This document shows, one piece after another, positions 13,251 through 21,320 of a stretch of DNA of 26,613 bases. The first letter of the stretch is position 1, and every line of letters begins with the position of its first letter. The notes beneath the pieces are model-generated. The model was not told the DNA's origin. It saw only the letters and a program-made list of their open reading frames with translations, and searched no databases. The DNA lies in contig NZ_JASIAL010000550.1 of the NCBI RefSeq assembly GCF_030042015.1, forward strand, positions 1 to 26,613, read 5' to 3'. Both the position numbers and the translations under genes were made by a program. The DNA comes from Trebonia sp030042015. Its GTDB lineage: Bacteria; Actinomycetota; Actinomycetes; Streptosporangiales; Streptosporangiaceae.

Positions 13251-13628
13251 ATGGCGATTCCACGGAGTGCCGCGCCAGGTGCCGGCCGGCTTGAGACCCT
13301 GTGCTGCTCGTTCTGCAACAAGGACAAGGACGCCGTCGCCAAGCTCATCGCCGGTCCTGGCGTCTACATCTGCGACGAATGCGTGCACCTTTGCGATCTG
13401 ATCCTCGCTGAGGAGCAGGTGCGCGACTTCGGCTCGTGGCATGAGCGGCCAGACGACGAACTGCTCGCGAGCCTGGGACGGGTCCAAGCTGTCGTTGCGC
13501 AGGTCGATGCCGCCGTGCACGACCACGTCGCCGTCCTGCGCGAGCGGGGCATCAGCTGGACCCGCATCGGGCAGGCCCTCGGCGTGTCGAAGCAGGCCGC
13601 GTGGGAGCGGTTCTCCGGAGAGGACTGA
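13251..13628 (+). CDS. ClpX-type zinc-finger protein with C-terminal HTH
   Basis: This 125-aa protein has a ClpX C4 zinc finger (Cys19-x2-Cys22 ... Cys41-x2-Cys44: CSFC and CDEC, with LIAGPGVYICDECVHLC). No AAA+ domain follows, so it cannot be an unfoldase. A helical linker leads to a C-terminal helix-turn-helix at about 98-122 (RERGISWTRIGQALGVSKQA, then AWERF). The combination suggests a DNA-binding regulator, or an adaptor that uses the ClpX dimerisation finger. No ribosome site is close to the ATG; the promoter places the transcription start at the ATG. Two palindromes overlap this promoter, so it may regulate itself. Confidence 0.82.
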   Translation: MAIPRSAAPGAGRLETLCCSFCNKDKDAVAKLIAGPGVYICDECVHLCDLILAEEQVRDFGSWHERPDDELLASLGRVQAVVAQVDAAVHDHVAVLRERGISWTRIGQALGVSKQAAWERFSGED

Positions 13629-13644
13629 CTGCAGGCCCCGGTCG

Positions 13645-14745
13645 CTAGGTTTTCAGGTAGGCGTGGATCACGTCGGGATCGGGATCGACTCCCAGCCCGG
13701 GACCCTGCGGTACCTGGACCCGGCCGTGCTTCACGGCGAGTGCGTCCCCGTAGATCTGTGCCTCGAGGTCGAAATAGCGCCATTCGATCATCGAGTCGTC
13801 CGAGCCCAGCACGGCGAGCGCGTGGATAGCCGCAAGCAGACCCGGGCCGTCGTAGAAAGAGTGCGGCATCACGGTCACGTTGTGGATGGCCGCGAGCGTG
13901 AAGACCTTGCACAACTCGGTTACGCCGCCCATCTTGGCCGGGCTGGGCTGGACGAAGTCCACGGCCCTGGCGTCCAGGAGGCGACCGAACTCCAGCAGGG
14001 TCGGCACGTTCTCTCCGGCGGCGATGGGGATGCCGCCCGCGGCGCGCACCTCCGCGAGGCCTGCGTAGTTCTCGGGCGGCCAGACGGGTTCCTCCAGCCA
14101 CGCCAGCCCGATTTCCCCCAGTTCTGCCGCCCTCGCCCGCGCCTGGTTCACCGTCCAGGCGCAGTTCACGTCGATCATGATGGCCACGTCAGGCCCGGCC
14201 TCTTCGCGGGCGGCACGTACCGCGGGAAGCTCCTTTTCGTGCAGTTTGAGGCTGCCGAATCCGTCGTCGAGCGCCCGCCTGACGGCAGCGCGGACAAGCG
14301 CGGGATCGGAATAGGCCTCCAGGCTCGCGTAGCAGACGAGATCGGTGCGGCCGCCGCCCAGCAGCCGGTGCAGCGGGGTGCTGGCGGCCTTGCCCGCGAT
14401 ATCCCACAGGGCGATATCCACCGCGGACAGGGCGTGGGTCAGCGGCCCTCCGCGTCCGAGGACATCCAGTTGCCCTTGGACTTCGCGCATCAGCCCGGCG
14501 ATGCGCGTGGCGTCCTGGCCTATGCACAGCGGCGCGATGACTTCGTCGATCGCCCGCTGTGTCACGGGGACGCCCCTGTATCCGAAGGCCTCGCCCCAGC
14601 CTTCCAATCCCTGATCGGTCGTCACCTTGACGAGCAGCGAGTCCACAACATTGAGGTCCTCCGGGCCCCACGCGGGGGCGGCGACCCTGTCACCTGGCTT
14701 GAACGGAATGCGCAGCGGAAGCGCCTGAATGCCGGTAATGATCAC
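13645..14745 (-). CDS. Enolase-superfamily enzyme, mandelate racemase/MLE-like
   Basis: This 366-aa protein has a capping N-terminal domain and a TIM-barrel with metal ligands Asp192 (MIDVNCAW), Glu218 (LEEPV) and Glu245 (AAGENV). A His295 base (MPHSFYDGPG) and Asp263 form the dyad used by mandelate racemase. The second-strand motif is Lys167-Leu-His169 rather than the common Lys-x-Lys, so the S-face acid/base differs. It probably abstracts the alpha-proton of a carboxylate (racemase, dehydratase or cycloisomerase). GTG at 14745 is chosen because GGAG lies 6 nt upstream; a TTG at 14757 is the alternative. A cupin remnant lies 46 bp upstream on the same strand. Confidence 0.85.
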   Translation of the reverse strand: MIITGIQALPLRIPFKPGDRVAAPAWGPEDLNVVDSLLVKVTTDQGLEGWGEAFGYRGVPVTQRAIDEVIAPLCIGQDATRIAGLMREVQGQLDVLGRGGPLTHALSAVDIALWDIAGKAASTPLHRLLGGGRTDLVCYASLEAYSDPALVRAAVRRALDDGFGSLKLHEKELPAVRAAREEAGPDVAIMIDVNCAWTVNQARARAAELGEIGLAWLEEPVWPPENYAGLAEVRAAGGIPIAAGENVPTLLEFGRLLDARAVDFVQPSPAKMGGVTELCKVFTLAAIHNVTVMPHSFYDGPGLLAAIHALAVLGSDDSMIEWRYFDLEAQIYGDALAVKHGRVQVPQGPGLGVDPDPDVIHAYLKT

Positions 14746-14790
14746 CGTCGGCTCCAAACCTCGCCGGTTCGCGTGTCGTCAGGAAACGGC

Positions 14791-15116
14791 TCACTTGTTG
14801 CGCGGATCGTCGTGGGGGTTGACGTATTCAAGGCTAATCGGCCCGATCGCCGTCACCTGCGTGACGTCCGGTCACCCCGGCCGATGTGGAAAACGCCGGA
14901 CACGACCATGTAGACCCGGTCCTCCTGATGCCAGTGCGGCATGAGCTTGACGCCGGAGGGCACGTTGACCCGGACCACGTACGGACCGGGCTCTGCCGGA
15001 TGACCCACGACGACGGCCAGCCGCGCCTGAGCCGGGAACGCCGCGAACGGCTCCCAGTCGATGTCCTCCGGCCGGACCGACCTGAGGACAGCCTGGTCTG
15101 GCCGGTGAGCGCGCAT
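14791..15116 (-). pseudogene. Cupin gene with an internal deletion
   Basis: From 15116 the frame reads MRAHRPDQAVLRSVRPEDID, then VNVPSGVKLMPHWHQEDRVY and MVVSGVFHIGRGD, the first half of a cupin with metal-binding HWH...E. It then runs into a stop. Just past this point another frame encodes the normal family end, VTAIGPISLEYVNPHDDPRN and K, with a TGA at 14791-14793. The expected middle of roughly 35 residues, including the second conserved histidine region (PGxxPHFHW type), is missing at about 14870-14880. The gene is therefore probably inactive. An earlier start at 15179 is possible. Confidence 0.7.
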
Positions 15117-15260
15117 ACCCTGCGTTTGCCCGCGACCACCGAACTCAAACAAACACGGCACGCGGACCGCCATCGCCATCGCCTACGACGCGACCGGTGC
15201 CTCATCCGTAGCAAGATCTGCGAGCCGGCAGGTAATGGGGACGCCCCGGTCGTGCGTTGG

Positions 15261-15426
15261 ATGGGCGTGGGGACCGAGCAGCCGGACTTCGCGGAGTTCT
15301 ATCGCAGCGCCGCCGATGACTGCCTGCGGGCTGTCCTCGCCAGCATCGGTGACCAGGACACCGCGCGGGAACTGGTGGATGAGGCATTCGCCCGCGCCTG
15401 GGCGTCCTGGCACACCGTGAGCATCC
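15261..15426 (+). pseudogene. N-terminal remnant of an ECF sigma factor
   Basis: The frame MGVGTEQPDFAEFYRSAADD, then CLRAVLASIGDQDTARELVD and EAFARAWASWHTVS is sigma region 2 of an actinobacterial sigma-70-family (ECF/SigE-like) factor. Region 4, needed for -35 recognition, is absent. At about 15425 the sequence switches to an unrelated frame. About 55 residues remain of a typical protein of about 170, so it is not functional as a sigma factor. GTG at 15267 is an alternative start. Confidence 0.7.
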
Positions 15427-15819
15427 AAAGAGCCCAACGGCGACATCGACGTCACCATCAACCAGCTCGAAGACCCGGCCGGGCTGCAAGCCACGCTGCG
15501 CGCTGACGGGCTTCCTGTCAACGTGACCTTCTCCGGCTCTGTGTTGAGCGCCTCCTGCCAGCCGGACCAGACGGGCACGCTAAGCGCCGTCACCCAGATC
15601 CGCGGCGACGACCTCGTCATCGACCCGTCTGCGCTGCCCAGCGGCGCTGGCCTGGCCATCTTCGACGAACCCGGCGCGGGCACGCCTGTCCTGTCGGGAA
15701 CTACGCCGGCGCTCGGAACTCCGCCGGCGCCCCACCCCTCCATCCCCCCGCTGCTGACCGCGATCGACGGCCCGCTGGCGGTCGGCCTGGTCTACGTCAG
15801 CCCGCAGTGCACCGGGTAG
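15427..15819 (+). pseudogene. C-terminal remnant of the protein normally encoded after the sigma factor
   Basis: From 15427 the frame reads KEPNGDIDVTINQLEDPAGL, then QATLRADGLPVNVTFSGSV and, after a cysteine-containing segment, VIDPSALPSGAGLAIFDEP and AVGLVYVSPQCTG to a TAG at 15817. This is the periplasmic C-terminal part of the membrane proteins that accompany such sigma factors. They normally have a cytosolic head and a membrane segment, both missing. A deletion appears to have joined the head of the sigma gene to this tail out of frame. No start with a ribosome site is seen. Confidence 0.6.
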
Positions 15820-15838
15820 CCGCGGCCCGGGGGACCAG

Positions 15839-16708
15839 TCAGCTTGACGCAGGGCCGCGCCCTTGCTGCAGTCGGTGATCATCTGCACGCGGGGGAACGC
15901 CTGTCCGTTCACCGGAACCCGGTCTCGTCAACGCTACGGCGGCGTCCGCGGCCGAGTCGAACAACTGCCGGCGCGCCGACTTGGCCGTCATCCACCCACG
16001 GTGCTGCCACTCCCGGCCGGCCAGCGAGTCTCCGGCCATCACCACCTCGCCGAACGGGATGGAGCGGTAGCGGGCGATCGCCATCAGCGCGGACGCTTCC
16101 ATCTCGACGACTAGACACCCTTCCTCCACCCGGCGCGAGACTCGGGCCCTGGTCTCGCGGTAGATGGCGTCCATCGACCAACTCAGGCCGTGCGTCGTCT
16201 CCACGCCGGCGGCGCTGAGCGCGTCGGCCAGGCTCTCAGCCGGACCTGGGTCAGCCGAGACGACCCGGCCGGCCGACAGGTAGTGGAAGGACGTGCCCTC
16301 GTCGCGCACAGCGCCGGTCAAGATCACCGCGTGCCCCATCACCAGTTCCGGTACCAGCGCCCCTGCCCCACCGCAGGCGATGACTCCGCGAACTCCGCGG
16401 GCAATGACCTGCTCGAGCATGGCACCGGCCAGCGGCGCCCCGACTCCGGGATGGAACACGCCCAGCCGTACACCCCGGTGCTCGATCTCCCACAACGATG
16501 CCGGACCCATCTCGCTGTGCAGGCGGCACACTGACCTCGCGTCTTGACGGCCGGAGAGTTCTTCGACGACGTCACGGAAGAAGCACGCTACAGCGACCGT
16601 CGGGGCGTCGACCGGACGGATCAGCCGACTCGGCTCGATGACCGCCTCACCGGTCAGATCCTCATCCTCCAGTAGCGGCAGTCGTCGGCGATCAGCCGGC
16701 CCAGACAA
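15839..16708 (-). CDS. Nucleoside phosphorylase (PNP/UDP family)
   Basis: This 289-aa protein has CFFRDVVEEL, FHPGVGAPLAGAMLEQVIA, GVIACGGAGALVPELVMGHA, VRDEGTSFHYL and the nucleoside-ribose motif VEMEASALMAIARY. The family cleaves a nucleoside with phosphate to base and ribose-1-phosphate. The VEMEA glutamate binds ribose hydroxyls and the Gly-rich loops bind phosphate and base. TTG at 16708 is preferred (GGGAGG 8 nt upstream); an upstream in-frame TTG at 16738 has no ribosome site. The last 15 residues (GVPPRADDHRLQQGRGPASS region) look unlike the family and may be a read-through extension. It stands alone between remnants. Confidence 0.82.
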   Translation of the reverse strand: MSGPADRRRLPLLEDEDLTGEAVIEPSRLIRPVDAPTVAVACFFRDVVEELSGRQDARSVCRLHSEMGPASLWEIEHRGVRLGVFHPGVGAPLAGAMLEQVIARGVRGVIACGGAGALVPELVMGHAVILTGAVRDEGTSFHYLSAGRVVSADPGPAESLADALSAAGVETTHGLSWSMDAIYRETRARVSRRVEEGCLVVEMEASALMAIARYRSIPFGEVVMAGDSLAGREWQHRGWMTAKSARRQLFDSAADAAVALTRPGSGERTGVPPRADDHRLQQGRGPASS

Positions 16709-16964
16709 CCTCTGCACCTCCCTGTAACCGTGTAACAAGGCCGTATCAACCGCCCCAAGTCACTTCGCCCAGCTCATCGCTAGCTAGGCCCCTAACGTGG
16801 CGTCTTCGCGGGCCACCAAGCCGGGCCATCACGCCTCCCGCCGCCCTCTGGCGGCAGTGTAGCGGCCATACAGGATGCCCGAAAAGACGGCTGCCGCCCG
16901 CGCTCTGGTCGAGCCATCTAGCCGCACGTGATGCCCGATCGGGCGCGGAATCGGCACGGAACCG
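16709..16964. other. Intergenic region with a small hairpin
   Basis: No gene is supported. GCCGCC-CTCT-GGCGGC at 16840-16855 forms a short hairpin, perhaps the end of the lipoprotein transcript. Confidence 0.4.
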
Positions 16965-17366
16965 CTATCGCAGGGACGCTGGTCCGCCGAACGGACCAAC
17001 GCAATTACCTGAATTCGCGTCGGTCACATCTGCTATGGCATCTTCCGGCAGGTTGGTTGTGGGAACGACGAAACAGCGCCGCCCGTCGTAACCCGTGATC
17101 ACCACGAGCCTTACGCCCGAGCCGGGGCTTGATAGCGGAAAATCGGCCGAGCCGTTTGGCGCAATCTTCGCGGCGGCAGAGCACTGTTGCGCCTGTGCTG
17201 CGTTGCCAGGGCACGACTGCATGGTCACGGTCACGGATGTGTCGTTGATCATCTGCAGGGACTTTCCTGGCGTCCCTTCGCCAGCCGATTTTCCGCAACC
17301 AGCGATCGCGTAAGTGAGCGTGAGCCCCAGGGCAATAAGGCAGGCAGCTTTGCCCGGCCGGTTCAT
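16965..17366 (-). CDS. Secreted lipoprotein of unknown function
   Basis: This 133-aa protein has a basic N-terminus, a hydrophobic core (ACLIALGLTLTYAIAG) and a lipobox AIAGC with Cys24. It should be lipidated and anchored outside the cell membrane. The mature part is beta-rich (SLQMINDTSVTVTMQSC, ADFPLSSPGSGVRLVVITGY) with four further cysteines that could form two disulfides. No family is recognised. The ATG at 17366 lacks an obvious ribosome site. Confidence 0.75.
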   Translation of the reverse strand: MNRPGKAACLIALGLTLTYAIAGCGKSAGEGTPGKSLQMINDTSVTVTMQSCPGNAAQAQQCSAAAKIAPNGSADFPLSSPGSGVRLVVITGYDGRRCFVVPTTNLPEDAIADVTDANSGNCVGPFGGPASLR

Positions 17367-17468
17367 GGACTGGAATGTATCAACCGGAATCTCTTCCCGG
17401 CTAGCTGAGAATGACCTGTCGCCATGGGCAGCCAGGTCCGATAGCGCAGCCGCAATCTCAGGGTGTGC

Positions 17469-18026
17469 CTAGAGCAGTTCGGCTCGGCGCCGGCTGCTGG
17501 CGGGATGGATGAATTCGGCTGCCGGTCTGCGCAGCCACTGAGTCACGCGCATCGTGAGGGCCATGTCGGCCATGCGCGCGGTGCGCAGGTTGGTCAGCCG
17601 GCTTGGGGTGCAGCCGATCTGCCCGGCCAGTACCGCCCAGGTCAGCCCCTGGCGTTGCCGCTCCTCGTTGAGCGCGGCGTGGAGCTGGGCGAGATCCCAG
17701 CGGAGCCGGCAATCCGGGCCCGGGTCCGGGAGCCGCACGTCCCCAACATCCGGAGCCGGACCGGTAAGGAACTCCTCCGGTGCCTGCCCGAGCCAGCGCA
17801 GCAGGTAAAGCGCGTACTGGCACGACGTCTCGCCTCGCCCACCCAGCCGCGATACCGCGCCGCCGCAGAGCGGGTGATCGTCGCGTTCGGCGTTCAGCTG
17901 CGCGGACTGATCCCACAGCTCGGCGGCCAGGTCGTACCAGCCGATATCCCGGTCGCGGCGCGCAACGTCGACCGCCGCGAAGAACGCGGCGAAATCGAAG
18001 GTGGCGAGAGCATCGACGTCAGTCAC
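17469..18026 (-). CDS. Protein with two HTH-like halves (antitoxin/regulator-like)
   Basis: This 185-aa protein is an internal near-duplication. Each half starts with a helix (FAAFFAAVDVARRDRDIGWY, and LAQLHAALNEERQRQGLTWA), followed by an XRE-like helix-turn-helix and a helix ending in W-L-x-x-P (LLRWLGQAPEEF, VTQWLRRPAAEF). The second half is the clearer HTH (VLAGQIGCTPSRLTNLRTAR). It likely binds DNA. The GTG start at 18026 overlaps the end of the upstream gene by 8 nt, so the two are translated together. Confidence 0.75.
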   Translation of the reverse strand: MTDVDALATFDFAAFFAAVDVARRDRDIGWYDLAAELWDQSAQLNAERDDHPLCGGAVSRLGGRGETSCQYALYLLRWLGQAPEEFLTGPAPDVGDVRLPDPGPDCRLRWDLAQLHAALNEERQRQGLTWAVLAGQIGCTPSRLTNLRTARMADMALTMRVTQWLRRPAAEFIHPASSRRRAELL

Positions 18027-18372
18027 GTTCGCCTGCCCTCTGGGGCTCTGATATCCGCGGCGCGATGCCCGTTCCGGGGGGAAAGTCCCAGACTTCCGGA
18101 TTAGCAGCGGGCCGCCCGTTTGACCTGAGCGCTTCTTTCACCCGTGTGAGGGAGAGGGCCTGGTCGCTGCGGCTGGTGACCTTCATGCGCTGGAACTTGC
18201 CGTCGAATTTGACATCGACGTAGTAGTCGCCAGCGTCCTCGTGGAAGTGAAGGAACGCCCGGCCGCCCCGCGAGAAGTAGCCGCGTCTGCGCGCCTGCAA
18301 CCGAGGGAGCTTACGCAACTCGGCGAGCAGCGCCTCCAGCTGGTCAAGATCCTCCTGCGTTGCATGACGCAT
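18019..18372 (-). CDS. Small basic protein co-expressed with the HTH protein (toxin-like)
   Basis: This 117-aa protein starts MRHATQEDLDQLEALLAELR and has a core YFSRGGRAFLHFHEDAGDYY followed by VDVKFDGKFQRMKVTSRSDQ. That is a compact beta-sheet pattern with conserved Arg, His and Tyr residues. The gene overlaps the HTH gene by 8 nt. A small basic protein followed by an HTH protein with overlap is the layout of HigBA-like toxin-antitoxin pairs, but the sequence does not match a toxin family I can name. The ATG at 18372 suits the conserved N-terminus better than one 19 codons upstream; no strong ribosome site is present. Confidence 0.6.
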   Translation of the reverse strand: MRHATQEDLDQLEALLAELRKLPRLQARRRGYFSRGGRAFLHFHEDAGDYYVDVKFDGKFQRMKVTSRSDQALSLTRVKEALRSNGRPAANPEVWDFPPGTGIAPRISEPQRAGERD

Positions 18373-18463
18373 GTACCGAGCATCACGCTGGAGATGAGGG
18401 CAGCGCAAGAGAAGCTGGCGATCGCGCATGGCGCGACGACGTGTCGGACACGCTGACGTCCGC

Positions 18464-18927
18464 CTATACGTGCCTGTGCCTTCTCGGCTCGCTCGTCAAG
18501 GTAGCCAGGCCCTTTCGCGCCGCTTTCGTCCACGGGTGGTCGGCGCCCAGCACCCGCCCGCAGCCGGCAAGCGTCCGCTCATACAGCGGGATCGCGTCCG
18601 CCGTCCGCCCCGCAGCCCGGTAGGCCATCGCGAGATTGTTCCGCGTTGTCAGGGTGTCCGGGTGGTCGGTGCCCCGCACCCGCTCGCAGCCGGCGAGCGT
18701 CCGCTCAAGCAGCGGGATCGCGTCGGCCGTCCGCCCCGCAGCCCGGTAGGCCATCGCGAGGTTATTCCGCGACCTAAGAGTGTCCGGGTGGTCGGTGCCC
18801 CGCACCCGCTCGCAGTCGGCGAGCGCCCCCTATACAGCGGGATCGCCTCAGCCATCCGCCCCTTAAGCGTGTTCGGGTGGTTGGTGTCCTGCATCCACTC
18901 AAACAGCGGAAAAAAGGTAATCAACAA
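18464..18927 (-). pseudogene. Broken tetratricopeptide-repeat protein gene
   Basis: The frame ending at 18464 encodes two full 42-residue TPR units (CERVRGTDHPDTLTTRNNLA, then MAYRAAGRTADAIPL) and a C-terminal partial unit ending in KAARKGLATL. Upstream, the third unit has lost 37 bp and shifted frame. Fragments DTNHPNTLKGRMAEAIPLY of a fourth unit are seen to about 18927. The motif class (TDHPDTLxxRNNLA) is that of actinobacterial NB-ARC/TPR or kinesin-light-chain-like repeats, which bind proteins. The N-terminal effector part is absent, so this is a tail remnant. Confidence 0.75.
18536..18876. repeat. 126-bp tandem repeats encoding TPR units
   Basis: Units begin at 18536, 18662 and 18788 with GTGGTCGG, exactly 126 bp apart and about 90% identical. 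The third is shortened to 89 bp by a 37-bp deletion, and a diverged start is seen at 18877. Confidence 0.85.
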
Positions 18928-19638
18928 ACCTCCAACGCTACACTCAGCGAAGTGAAGCCGTCAGGGGGGCAAGGTACTGTGTCCCCGCCTACAGACATAT
19001 GAGATCTATAGAAGATCCTACTGCCCCGGATGACTTTATAGACGTCCCTGTCGTTCGCCCCCACCCTCGCCATCGCCCGTGCAGCCTCAGGACCAGGGGC
19101 GCAGCCGCGGCAGCGGCCAGTTCCGGCCGGACCGGCTGGCGGTGAGATCAGCCCCTGCAGGAACCGGGCGCCCGGTCAGCCAGCAAAGGACGGCGGATGC
19201 GGCACCGCGGACAACGACAGGTCGCCTTCTGCCGCTGCCGCGGCACCGGCCGGGGGCCAGTTCCGGCGGGTCACCTGTATCTGGACGGTGATCCCGTCGG
19301 CCAGCCGGGCATCCAAGGTCGGCAGGACCCGGGGAAGCATCAGGCCGACGAACTCGGCCGGCCAGTGCTCATGCACGTAGCCGACGTGCGAACCGCTCAG
19401 CAGCTCGCCATGTTCGCCAGCCTTCCCCCGCTAGGTATCGTCGCGCTAATGTCCGTCAACGTGATCGTGCCGACCCTCGGACTGGCGCTCGGGCTCGCCG
19501 CCGCGCTTCCGATCATCGACCTTCTCTGATGGCGCGCGGTGGCCCCGATGTTCGACCGGGAACGGCTCATCACCGGCACGCGGAGCTGAGCCTTCCACTT
19601 AGTGGCAACGGACGAAACCCAGCGAAGGGAGCCTCAAG
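18928..19638. other. 711-bp region without an intact gene
   Basis: Positions 18965-19045 are AT-richer than the surroundings (CATATGAGATCTATAGAAG). A minus-strand frame at about 19176-19430 has strong G/C third positions and reads as a coding remnant (see separate entry). A plus-strand hydrophobic stretch at 19449-19529 (MSVNVIVPTLGLALGLAAAL) has no ribosome site and may be the tail of a lost membrane protein. Confidence 0.4.
19176..19376 (-). pseudogene. Possible coding remnant of unknown origin
   Basis: The frame reads HEHWPAEFVGLMLPRVLPTL, then DARLADGITVQIQVTRRNWP with G or C in nearly every third codon position, unlike random sequence. It stays open upstream to about 19430 before an in-frame TAG. 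There is no credible start codon with a ribosome site and no family is recognised, so it is best seen as part of a decayed gene. Confidence 0.3.
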
Positions 19639-19944
19639 ATGCCGGCAACGGTCAGGCTGACGCGACACCTCATCGGCGTGCAGATCCGTCGTGGCAAGTT
19701 CGACGTCCTGATCGACGGCACGGGCGTCGCGTCGATCGACGCCCATGAGACCATCGAGACGCCAGTCGAACCCGGACATCACACCCTGCAGCTCCGCTAC
19801 GGCCGATATTCGAGCCGAACTGCGGCCTTCGACGCGGCCGAGGGCCAAGTCGTCGCCTTCCGATGCGGCGAAAAAAGGATCCTGCCAATCTTTCTCGCAT
19901 CCTTTGTCGTGCCATCCCTGGCGATCCCCCTCAGGCGCGAGTAA
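19639..19944 (+). CDS. Small protein with beta domain and C-terminal hydrophobic tail
   Basis: This 101-aa protein has a GAAGGGAG ribosome site 8 nt before the ATG. Residues 10-80 look like a small beta-sandwich (VQIRRGKFDVLIDGTGVASI, ETPVEPGHHTLQLRYGRYSS), a pattern resembling PEGA-like or carbohydrate-surface modules. The end, LPIFLASFVVPSLAIPLRRE, could be a membrane anchor. It is a hypothetical protein family with no assigned function, apparently a single-gene unit. Confidence 0.65.
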   Translation: MPATVRLTRHLIGVQIRRGKFDVLIDGTGVASIDAHETIETPVEPGHHTLQLRYGRYSSRTAAFDAAEGQVVAFRCGEKRILPIFLASFVVPSLAIPLRRE

Positions 19945-20125
19945 CCAGCGATGCGAGCCGAGCTTGCGAAGTCTCGTCCACTGCCGCTTCGCTGCAGGCC
20001 AGAGCCTCTCTGCGGCGCCGCAGGGTACCGCTGAGTGGCCGCTAGTCTCCCGTGAAGGCGTGCCCGATCGGGACCACCGGAGACCATTGGATTGAGTCGC
20101 GTTAGTACGGGAGCCGCCATTTGGC

Positions 20126-20797
20126 TTAGCGTGGCGTTAGCGAATCGATCGCTACTGGCGGCAGTTCTTCGACCTGGCGCCTGGAGAGGTCGAGCCGGAT
20201 CCCGGCCTCGACCCCGGTGACCGCGCTGATCGGGATGGCTACTTGCCTGCGTCCCCACAGGTGCCCCTCCTGCAAGAGCACGTGCGTCACCCGATGGTCG
20301 TCCGGGTCGATGACCAGGCCCTCGACCAGCCCGATCTCCCCGTCCGTAGCGTGTACATGCTCACAGCGGCGGACCTGCACCTCGCCGAGGGGCACCGAGT
20401 CGTAGGTCACCGTCCGCCGACGCGGGCCGTGGCTTCCCTCCGCATCCCACCCCTGTCCTTCGGTCCAGACCCCGCTCAGGCCGTGATAAGGCAGGCACAA
20501 GACCTGATCCGGTTCGTAACCCGGGTGGTCGCCGCCCGCCACGAAGTGCGTTTCTTCGGCCGGGTCGAGCCTGTCGAACTCCGCTTTGCTACAGCTCAGC
20601 CGGATCCCATCCGCTGTCGCCTCGGCGAGGTCCACCGGGACGAGCCGGTCAATGTCGTGGCCATGCTCGTGCTTGGGGCCGACCACCAGGTAGGTGATCG
20701 CGCGGCCGACCGGGTTGACGATCACCCGGACCACCTGGCCGCAGTCTCCATCGGCACAGCTCGCGCTGGCCCCGATTGCGAACGGTGTTTCTGTCAT
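20126..20797 (-). CDS. Protein with two PRC-barrel-like domains
   Basis: This 223-aa protein's N-terminal half (FAIGASASCADGDCGQVVRV, then VNPVGRAITYLVVG) and C-terminal half (RCEHVHATDGEIGLVEGLVI, then DPDDHRVTHVLLQEGHLWGR) each carry the PRC-barrel signature. In that signature a G-x-V strand is followed by 'DPxxxxVTHLVV' and 'RxVxVP'. PRC barrels are found in RNA-processing and stress-associated proteins and in the photosynthetic reaction-centre H subunit; this form is common in soil actinomycetes. The ATG at 20797 has AAGGAGG 8 nt upstream and is preferred to a start 15 codons earlier. Confidence 0.82.
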   Translation of the reverse strand: MTETPFAIGASASCADGDCGQVVRVIVNPVGRAITYLVVGPKHEHGHDIDRLVPVDLAEATADGIRLSCSKAEFDRLDPAEETHFVAGGDHPGYEPDQVLCLPYHGLSGVWTEGQGWDAEGSHGPRRRTVTYDSVPLGEVQVRRCEHVHATDGEIGLVEGLVIDPDDHRVTHVLLQEGHLWGRRQVAIPISAVTGVEAGIRLDLSRRQVEELPPVAIDSLTPR

Positions 20798-21120
20798 CGG
20801 CCCGCCCTCCTTGTTCCCTGGATGGTAGCGCCGTGTGAGCATCAGCCGACAGGGTAAGCACTCACTACGACGGCGAACCGACTCAAACCCGCCACTATCA
20901 GCTCCGGAACTGGCGTGCCCTTGCTGACCACGGCGTTCGGGCCAGCAGCTCTCTTCAGTTATCCGACCGTGTCCGTCGGTACTGGCTTCGACTCCCCCAC
21001 CGGGCGCGCAACGGGCATGTGAGCGGTTGCTCAGGCGGTCGTTTCAGGCAGGGGGTCGACCTGCACGTGCCCAGGTCGGAGGCCATTCGCGCTGCTATCG
21101 GACAGCTGGTCAGTCGGCAC

Positions 21121-21246
21121 ATGCAGATCCTCCGGCATAGCCGGATTGACATCACGATGGAGATCTACACTCAGGTGCCGGACGCCGCGACGCGCGCTGC
21201 CCTCAGGCGGCTGAGCGATGAGATAGACCAGGGCGAGGCCGAATGA
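21121..21246 (+). pseudogene. C-terminal remnant of a tyrosine recombinase (integrase)
   Basis: The frame LRHSRIDITMEIYTQVPDAA, then TRAALRRLSDEIDQGEAE to a TGA at 21244 matches the end of phage-type integrases. The H-S-R-I stretch and the tyrosine in IYT are the last catalytic positions. The N-terminal DNA-binding and core parts are absent and upstream sequence does not restore them. The stop lies 75 bp from the tRNA-Arg fragment, the usual place of an integrase next to its attachment site. Confidence 0.75.
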
Positions 21247-21320
21247 GCTACTGCTTTACTTTGCTGCTGTACGAGCGAGCCCGGACACCTGATAAGGCAT
21301 CCGGCCTAGTGTCTGAGCTG

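Noticed and set aside
18536..18876. Regular repeats that could suggest a CRISPR array
   Set aside because: The units are contiguous, 126 bp long, without unique spacers, and translate to TPR motifs.
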